Assembly (NCBI RefSeq): GCF_963676685.1
Contig: NC_092352.1
Location: forward strand, 22,835,117 to 22,899,116
Direction of reading: 5' to 3'
DNA: 64,000 nucleotides
Origin: Mytilus edulis
Lineage: Eukaryota; Mollusca; Bivalvia; Mytilida; Mytilidae
Numbering within the stretch: the stretch's first letter is position 1; every line of letters begins with the position of its first letter. The notes beneath the pieces are model-generated. The model ran no database searches and was not told the DNA's origin. It saw nothing but the letters and a program-made list of their open reading frames with translations. Position numbers and translations under genes: made by a program. This document shows positions 56,283 to 64,000 of the stretch, piece by piece.

Positions 56283-57020
56283 TAGCTCGCATGACCCAAA
56301 GGGCCAAGTGAGCTTTTCTCATCACTTGGGGTCCGTCGTCGTCGTTAACTTTTACAAAAATCTACTGAACTGCTTGGCCAAATTTAACCAAACTTGGCCA
56401 CACTCATCATTGGGGTATTTAGTTTTAAAAATGTATCCGATGACCCGGCCAACTAACCAAGATGGCCGCCTTGGCTAAAAATAGGACATTGGGGTAAAAT
56501 GTAGATTTTGGCTTATATCTCAGAAACCAAAGCATATCTGACGATTTAAATATGTCCATCAGGTTAAGATAAATTTATCCTGAAATTTTCAGACAAATCA
56601 GACAAACTGATGTTAGGTTAATTGCTATTTCTGAAATAGTAATTTTAAGGAAATTTTGTTGTTTTGGGTTATTATTTTGAATATTTTAATAGATAGAGAT
56701 TATTTGTAAACAGCAAAATGTTCAGGAAAGTAAGATCTACAAATAAGTCAACATGATCAAAATGGTCAAATTTAACCATTTTTGTATTTTTTTGTAATCT
56801 TACAAAAGTCTTCTCTTGAAACAACTGAGACAAATTTAACCAAACTTGGCCACAAATAAGCATTAGGGTATTTAGTTGCAAACCAACATGGCAGACATGG
56901 CTGAAAAAGAACATAGGGGTAAAATGCAGTTTTTTTACTTGTATCTCTGTAACTAGAGCAAAAGTATAACGATTGCATTATTTCATGCATCAATTCTAAA
57001 TAAAAATAGCATGTGAGCTA
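56283..57020. mobile_element. 738-bp element with TAGCTCRCATG inverted ends
   Basis: TAGCTCGCATG at 56283-56293 and CATGTGAGCTA at 57010-57020 are inverted termini (one mismatch). The left end continues ACCCAAAGGGCCAAGTGAGC and CACTTGGGGTCCGTCGTCGT, which I recognise as a dispersed repeat very common in bivalves. Inside, AATTTAACCAAACTTGGCCA occurs at about 56380 and again at about 56829, each followed by GGGTATTTAGTT and then ATGGC...GGGGTAAAATG, an internal duplication of about 450 bp. No protein is encoded. Confidence 0.7.
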
Positions 57021-58596
57021 CACCGACTCCTTGTAGCATGTAGTGTAGTTAATAGAACTTATATATGCATGATTCATGTATATGGAATCTTAATATAGAA
57101 AAATAAATGAGTCTTAAGTTTGGTTTCCCGGTGTATACTCAAGCTACAAAGCTCTACGGCTAGTTGATCGAAATGATCAACCATTTTGACTGACATTTTT
57201 GATTGCAGTTGTAATGAACCCATACTGAGATAAACTGTTACTCAGTTGCTGGTAACGTAAAACGTTAATACATTTTTGTATATATTTAGTTTATTCTTTC
57301 AGTATCCATTCTAGCTTATGACATGTGCACTAGTAGTTTTTCTGTGTCTGCATCGGAGGCTTGTTTTGCTCTTCGAGTGTCCTCAATTTCCAATTTTTAA
57401 TTTAATTTGTTTTAGATCTCTCGAAGACACTACTAGAATCCTATAACAGTTCTAGATTCTTGGCAATATAATACTTTTTTGTTAGATTAATTCCAACACA
57501 CTCTGTCCAGTTTTCACAGGAAATTAAACAAGAGCCAAATCAACGAGAAAATGGATGAGCGGACGAAAATTGAATGCGACATGTGTAATTCAATTTTAAT
57601 TTAAACGTGTTGATGTGTGACAGTACTTGTCTAAGGCTATTTGTAAGCTGATAGTAACGAACGTGGCTGGATAATCAACTTCGATTAGGAATTAATGGGA
57701 ATGTAATTCTGTAGAAGATCATTTCTGTCAGTTCAATTAATCTTTATATAATCTGTTTTGATTAGTAAACTTTTCAACTTACTTTCCTATTCAATATACT
57801 GACTGGTGAATAAAACTGGCCTGGTCTATCTAAAGTTAATTGATGTGGATGTGTGCTTGAATATTAGGGAACATTGTCTTAGTGTAGGATTTGAAATTTG
57901 TTGATTGTTGTATACCTAACGCATGGTGTCATATTGGGCTAGCTTGAGGTGAATTTTTAAATTTAGAGAAGTTAATATATCTAATTAAACATGTGCATGT
58001 ACACTTTGGGGGAAAAACGATATCGTTGACTATAATTCTTCTATAAACCATTTGAAATAGGAGGTGAACCCACAAAAATGATAAGACCCCCTTTTTTTTT
58101 GTTCCTTGCAAACAGGATTATTCATCATAAAACATCTTTCAGGTGTTCATAAGTAATTATTATGTGAAATAATTGTATATATTTTCAATTTTGTCATCTG
58201 CTTTAGGCCTTTAAAAGTCTTACAATAAACACTTTTAAATTTGAAAAATGTCAACACATTGACAAAATGAAACCTTTTGGACCTTGACATTTCAACTCAA
58301 TATCTGAATACCAATGTTTCATTCATGTTTGTGTCCATAACAAAACTGATCATTCTTTAAACTGGATGGAACAGTGGAGGCATTCTCCAAACACTCGTAT
58401 CATATATTGTTAAACGTTAATATTTCCACCCATTTAGTATACATGTATATATACATATTATTTTTTTTGGCCTGGACATAGTACTGCATTTTCAATAAAA
58501 GAACTGGTTCGTTGGGCCTTTTCTTTCCTTTAATGACTTTTATAGATAAAGATAATACATAACTTTTAGACCAATACCACAGTTCTGAACTATCTA
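57021..58596. other. Unannotated, repeat-poor stretch
   Basis: No gene or recognised repeat. A small perfect hairpin (GTTGATC/GATCAAC) is at about 57162-57180. Confidence 0.4.
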
Positions 58597-58860
58597 GATA
58601 TAAGAAGATGTGGTATGAGTGCCAATGAGAGACAACTCTCCATCGTAGACATAAATTGTAAAAGTAAACCATTATATGTCAACTCGCCTTCAAGACGGAG
58701 CCTTGGCTCATACCGAACAACAAGCTTTAAAGGGACAAAAAAATACAAGTGGAAATCCATTCAAACGTCTAATCTATAGTGTAGCCCATACCACGACATA
58801 TGGTCGTCTTTTGGGCTTTTGTGGATAGTTGTCTCGTTTGCAATCATACCACATCTCCTT
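58597..58860. repeat. Short family D/E foldback element
   Basis: The left end TATAAGAAGATGTGGTATGA, then GTGCCAATGAGAGACAAC, and the right end GTTGTCTCGTTTGCAATCAT, then ACCACATCTCCTTAT, are inverted copies over about 40 bp. The inside is family D sequence (GACGGAGCCTTGGCTCATAC). The arrangement is MITE-like and resembles the pair at 51.7 kb. Confidence 0.7.
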
Positions 58861-60079
58861 ATTTTATATTCACAAGACTTCTGATATGAAATTATCTTTT
58901 CTGTTTCTTGAACTTGTTAGAAGATTAATTATGATGTATGTTTTCTCAATCCTTCAACTTTTAGACATTTCAAGCTTCTCTTTTTTCATCAAAGACTTCA
59001 TGTTATCTCTCTAACAGCGATATGATCGTTTGATGTCAGTTATAATGGACGCCATTAATGGACATTGGACCACCTGACTGCAGCAATTTCATCACCTAAA
59101 TAAACGAACGTGACGGCGTTAATTGTGTTAACAATTCTCTCGTCGGAAATAAATGATGTAATGTCAACTCTAATCATTTGTATTTTACATTTATGTCACT
59201 TTCGTCTTCACCGTTTTTCCTTCATCTTCTTAAGAATGGAGTTAAAATTACTTCTTTCTTTCATACCTGACATAAGTGATGGATGCCATTTTTTGTTGTC
59301 TTACATTTCCCAAAACATTGTTCAGATATGCTGTTATCAAATCAAAAGAGTATGAAAGGTCAAACATTTCATGTAGATAAATATAATCAGCCCTTCAACT
59401 GTTTCTATAACAGAGATAAATAGTTAAAGAATAAAAATGTGTGTTTTTTTTAATTTATTTATGTTACACAGAACAAGCAAGGGCATGGATGAGGGGTTGG
59501 ATGGGATCTTCATTTCTGTATCCGTAATATCTTTGCCATTTTCTCAGTCTGTATACTTTCCTCGACATTTATTCTCTATTCTTTAAAATTTTACACTTTG
59601 TTGTTCCTTAATTTCTTTCCTGTAAACACCATCCAGGTCGTTATGAAAGGCAAGTTGTAAATACACATTGATGAATACAGCCGAGTCATTCTGTAAACCT
59701 TTTCGTCTTTGGTTTAAAAAAAACAACATTGTATGAGATATTCTAGTGATTCAAATGAAGCTATCGTAAAGAGTGTTTTATCAGAAACCATGTATTGATA
59801 TATTATACTATGAAAATGATATTGCTCGACTTTATAATATTTGTAAAACTGTGTGGAAGAAAAGAGGGTGCACATTCAGGACGTAAGATATTCCCAAGGA
59901 GTATATGGGACTAAAATTATTTTTTAATTGTCAGTAATTTCTTAACGATTACAAACATTTCTGGTTGAGTTTGATTTTGCAACTGTACATCTGGAAAACC
60001 CAACTGGCTACGTTTTTTTGGATTCCAGAATCTTCTGTGGGTTAGAGATCATTTGTTAAAAAAGGATTTTTGTTGTAAC
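58861..60079. other. Unannotated, repeat-poor stretch
   Basis: No gene or recognised repeat. The open frames at 58829-59014 and 59110-59355 (+) lack signatures. Confidence 0.4.
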
Positions 60080-60560
60080 AGTAGATATTTGTAAAGTTAA
60101 AACTGACCATCTCTCCGCCACGCTGCTGCTATCGAATAGGACAACATAGTTCTACAAGGTTAACGAGCCAATGATTAACAGGTGATGCAGACAAATTGTA
60201 GACAGATTAATGTAATTAATGTCAGGATCGACCTATTATCTGCCCGTGTTATCTGACTTTGAACAGGATCAAATGGCTATGTCCATCACTGAGCCTTGTT
60301 GCAGATAATGTTTATGTTTGCTTATGGCGTGTTGATCACTCATTATCGGGACTACTGTACAAATTATTTGATATGATGAGATGAAGTTTCATCTATGATA
60401 ACTCCTTGCCGATGATTGACACGTTTACATAGCAGATAACACACGTCTAGGGATTTCGATCATTTGTAAATCTTCAAATCAAACATTCTACCTATAACTT
60501 TTCCAATGACGTTTGATGCCTAGATGATTCAGAACACAAAAGTTGTGTGTTTTTCCCGTC
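60080..60560. promoter_or_regulatory. Candidate conserved non-coding block (speculative)
   Basis: Repeat-free and more complex than its flanks. It has words such as GATTAATGTAATTAATGTC (homeodomain-like), AGATAAT and CAGATAAC (GATA-like), and TGTTTATGTTTGC and GTTTACATAG (forkhead-like). Motif words alone do not prove function. Confidence 0.2.
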
Positions 60561-63500
60561 AATTTAAATTAAAAGTTTTATTTTATTGTTTTTATTTTAG
60601 TAATAGACTCCATTTCGGATAAAAATATTCTTTTGTCATGCAAACATTTAAGTTAAGTAACTTAAGCTTTTGTGACAAAAGCCGGTTTTCGATACTTCAA
60701 AGTTCTAAGCATGACGCCATTTTTCTGCGCCAAAGAATTTATTGTGTTCATGGGAACAGTAACATTAGCGTGTTTACTAGAAGTTTGTCAGGGAAAATGA
60801 TGAAGATTATTGCTTTTAAAAGTCCACATATGACAAGTTTAATTAAGATTACTGCATTTACTACTTCTCATATTGTCAGATATGATGCTCCTTTCGTTTT
60901 ATCTATCTGCTGGCTGTCCAAATCATTTTTGAAAGTATAACTTTTCTTAGACAGATAAATGAATGGACTGGCAGAACGGAGGCCATTAATGTCGCTTTTG
61001 TTCAACTCACCGCACGCCATCGGCGAAACATTAATTTCAACTACAAATGAAAAGTTAGTAAACTAACGATTTTTGACTGTAAAGAGAATGCTTAAAGTGA
61101 AGTCGATAAGAAGCATGTTGTGAATCGTATAACCTCCTTGGTAAAACCATCTGACTCAAAAGTAAAAACATATATATACACACACATAAAAAAAATATAT
61201 TTTACACATTACTGACAAAATCGCTATCAATTGTACTCAAAACATAAACTATGCTGATTTTATATGAAAATAAGCGAGGCTTATAGATAACTTTTTATAG
61301 CAAATGTTAAATGATAGGAGTAAACATTAAGAGTAAACACTATACTAAGCTTACTCATAAGATATGCAAAAAAGTCATAACTTATGACAATTTCCGTCAT
61401 AAAATGTGCAGAAATCGGCAATAATTTGGAACCAATTAATTATATGGATATCACTGTTTGGTTTTAAATTGACATTCTAGTTAAAGCCGGGAGAATTAAA
61501 AAAAACGTATCATATAGCTATACATTGTATTACTGTTACTGCAATACGATTCACTATTGAGTATTACCAATATTCTGCAGAGGCAATACTTAACAGGCAT
61601 TTGTATCATGGGACGTATTGCATGCTTTAATATTTCATAGAAAATAATTGGAGTAGACAACAATATTGGCGTCGCTGTTGTTAAAAAAATATGATTCCTT
61701 TGTATGTGTCGCTAACGAGATTTGCTAGATTTTAGGAATCTTTATAAACAAAACAAAAAGAAATACATAAAAATGGAAATCTAATGGACAGACAAATATG
61801 CAAACATGTTCGCATCTATCTTCTTGTGGTATTTAACTTGCAGTTTTACAGATTAGTTGGTGCAGTACGCATTCCCTGCATTGCTCCCATGTGTTTTGAA
61901 TCGACAATCATAAATCTGGATGACATGCAGCAATATATATACCTCAGAAGATAAATCTTCCAAACAAATCTCACTAATGATAGAAAAGATGGTATCGTGA
62001 GCTGCCAATTCCTTCTTGCTTATCAGCCGTCGTAATTATACAAGATACTGCATTATCCGAGTAATATAAACGAGCTTTTGTAACCTCATAAAAACAACTT
62101 TTCTAAAATGAAAGGATGTCGTAAATTCCGTGCCGGATGCACATCTAGAGAGTAAAGAAAAGATAACTCCTGTCATGGCAAGCGACAGAGCATTTATCAT
62201 TGTGTATCAGGCAAAAGAAACCATTTGGAGTGATTTATGGGCTTTCAGGGTACTATAATGACAGAGTTGTGATACCTTTGAGGGCCCATTATCATGATTG
62301 ATGCAGAAAGTGTCCACACTTCCATGAACGCATATGTTGTGTGTAATCATCATCTATAATTTATCATTTGACTTCATTAGTTTCCGTAATTCTGGCACTT
62401 CATCTATCAACCGGCATTGATTTTTCAATAACATACCATGCAAAATTGTTTCAGGAAGGACACGCTGTAAACGAGATGTTGACAGAACATAATTAATTAT
62501 TTGACAAACGAAGATATAAAGTTTATCACTTGAAATAAAGATACATAAAGTTTGCATAAAATTGCTATTAACAGAAAAGATTTATGATGGCATCGGATTT
62601 TACTTTGGTTTGGCTTTAGACAAATACTTAATTTGGAAGCAGGTGATTACTACAATCCAATAACTCATGTCTTGAGTGTTGGGTGATTAAAACCATTTTG
62701 GTATATTGCTCGTGTACAATAATTTGAAAGATACAGATGCACAAATATATACCCATATATTTTGCAATCCATATTGTTAATGCATCTATCATCTAGTTTT
62801 TCGTTGTTTTCTGGGTTTTACAACACATTTTGTAGTTGACATTGCTGTCAGCATTTTTATGACATATCGTGCATACGAATAAATTGTTCAGTGATAAAGA
62901 TTGTTCTTTTGGGAGATTTCTCTATCATTTGGATCACGCCGAACATGCAACACATACTTTAATTGTCATCAAAACTGATAATAAAAGTCGGTATATATTT
63001 TCATGCAAGAATTTTCAAGATTTCAAAGCAATTTTTATTATATTATTTTCTATCAAATTGACACAGAAAGAAAGTTTTAATTGCACTGACTTTGCATTAA
63101 TTTTAAAACCAAATGCAGATAGTACTTATGGGATTCAGGACTTTTTTATGAAATCTTTGAGGTTGACATATTTATCATAAATCATCCTTTTACAGTTTTT
63201 AAGCAGATAAATAACCCAATTTTGTAATGAAAAATGTTGAATATATTAATTCTCTTTTCTTTGAACATGCATTGATAAAAAAAAAGGATAAGACAGACGC
63301 CTCTATTGTTCATGACAAGCGAAAACGAGTGACGAGGAACATTCTGTCATAGTCACGAAAGAGGAAAAATGGGAAGGGGGTGGAATTAACCAATTCTGAA
63401 AATAGATAAATAAATTAATATACTTTTTCACCAATAGCACACAGTCTTCCAAACAACCTCATCCTGGTGGTGGATATGACTTTAGTTTTTAAAATTAGAA

Positions 63501-63700
63501 CTCTTGGTTCAAAGCCTTTTAAAAATTAGTAAAGCTCTCTATCAAGAACATCATAATAGGAAAGGCACGCTCTGGAATATATCTCTACAAAAAAAGCATT
63601 GGTCTGATTATTGTTTTTAAATAAAATTGACAAGAAATATATGGTTAATGTGGTTCACATGTGTATATGAGTGACCGTTCGTGTCAAAATGGCGATGGTT
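60561..63700. other. Unannotated, repeat-poor stretch
   Basis: No gene or recognised repeat. Frames of 100 and 103 codons (60638-60940 and 62869-63180, +) have no domain, no promoter and AT-driven codon use, so I leave them uncalled. Confidence 0.4.
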
Positions 63701-64000
63701 TCATCTAGATTGTTTTTCCATCTATAGATACTTGTTGAAAGCATCTAGATACTTTCAACAACCATCTAGATACGATGCTTCTTATAAGTATCTAGATGGT
63801 TGTAAGATACATCTAGATACCTTTTTTTTAAGATATTTTCAACAACCATATATAGATACTTCTTGAAAGCATCTAATTGCTTTTCATTCGTATCTAGATG
63901 CTTCTCACAAGTATCTAGTTGATTCTGACAAGTATCTAGATGCTTCTCACAAGTATCTAGTTGATTCTGACAAGTATCTAGATGCTTCGCACAAGTATCT
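63701..64000. repeat. TATCTAGAT minisatellite, cut by the window edge
   Basis: The core ATCTAG recurs about ten times, at first irregularly and in both orientations (for example CATCTAGATACTTTCAACAA, then TATCTAGATGGTTG). From about 63890 it becomes regular, as 21-bp units alternating between AAGTATCTAGATGCTTCTCAC and the GTTGATTCTGAC-type unit, that is, a 42-bp higher-order period. The array continues past 64000. Confidence 0.9.

Noticed and set aside
60638-60940. 100-codon plus-strand frame
   Set aside because: No domain, no repeat structure and no splice or promoter support; length alone is not enough in a 64-kb window.
62869-63180. 103-codon plus-strand frame
   Set aside because: Same reasons; residues look random and there is no supporting context.

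Overview
The window is eukaryotic, AT-rich and dominated by dispersed repeats. I recognise several of these families from memory as ones common in marine mussels (Mytilus) and other bivalves, so a mytilid genome is the best guess; this is recognition, not a search. No complete protein-coding gene is visible. The few coding-like signals are an exon-like stretch at 12.05-12.15 kb (-), a weaker one at 16.80-16.87 kb (+), and an unrecognised 75-codon open stretch at 47.2 kb (-). The window could be intronic or intergenic DNA between widely spaced exons.

Most recognisable sequence falls into repeat families, given letters here. Family F (at 5.0, 6.3, 7.7, 11.2, 14.3-15.6, 17.7, 18.3, 20.1, 29.8, 33.4, 37.1 and 45.1 kb) carries a type I hammerhead ribozyme motif and a second highly foldable module. 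Two loci (11.2-11.8 and 20.1-20.6 kb) keep the tandem ribozyme-unit-ribozyme layout of retrozymes, with units of 391 and 359 bp. Families A and B are decayed reverse-transcriptase retroelements and their 3' tails (A at 0.9, 1.6-2.7, 9.6, 30.0, 32.6-33.3 and 54.8 kb; B at 0.6, 4.1, 9.4, 23.6-24.5, 29.6, 40.3, 43.0 and 55.1-55.8 kb). Families C, D and E are dispersed repeats of unknown class; D and E form inverted-arm pairs at 51.7-52.2 and 58.6-58.9 kb.

Other elements are a 584-bp TIR element (8.39-8.98 kb), a composite repeat with a 147-bp tandem array carrying nuclear-receptor-like half-sites (9.76-10.8 kb), a gag-like zinc-knuckle remnant (10.84-11.2 kb), two long foldback hairpins (28.6 and 31.4 kb), two tRNA-headed SINEs (40.0-40.2 kb - and 55.8-56.1 kb +), a bivalve-type element with inverted ends (56.28-57.02 kb) and a minisatellite running off the right edge (63.7-64.0 kb). 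At 40.80-42.65 kb a 1.86-kb element with perfect 22-bp inverted repeats and dense palindromic GTCA/TGAC subterminal motifs has split a family C copy. It carries a 51-bp minisatellite that stays open in several frames.

The stretches 45.8-51.1, 57.0-58.6 and 58.9-63.7 kb contain few recognisable repeats and read like candidate conserved non-coding DNA, which only cross-species alignment can settle. The parts do not form a pathway. The one plausible functional link is that reverse transcriptases such as those behind families A/B may mobilise non-autonomous ribozyme elements such as family F.
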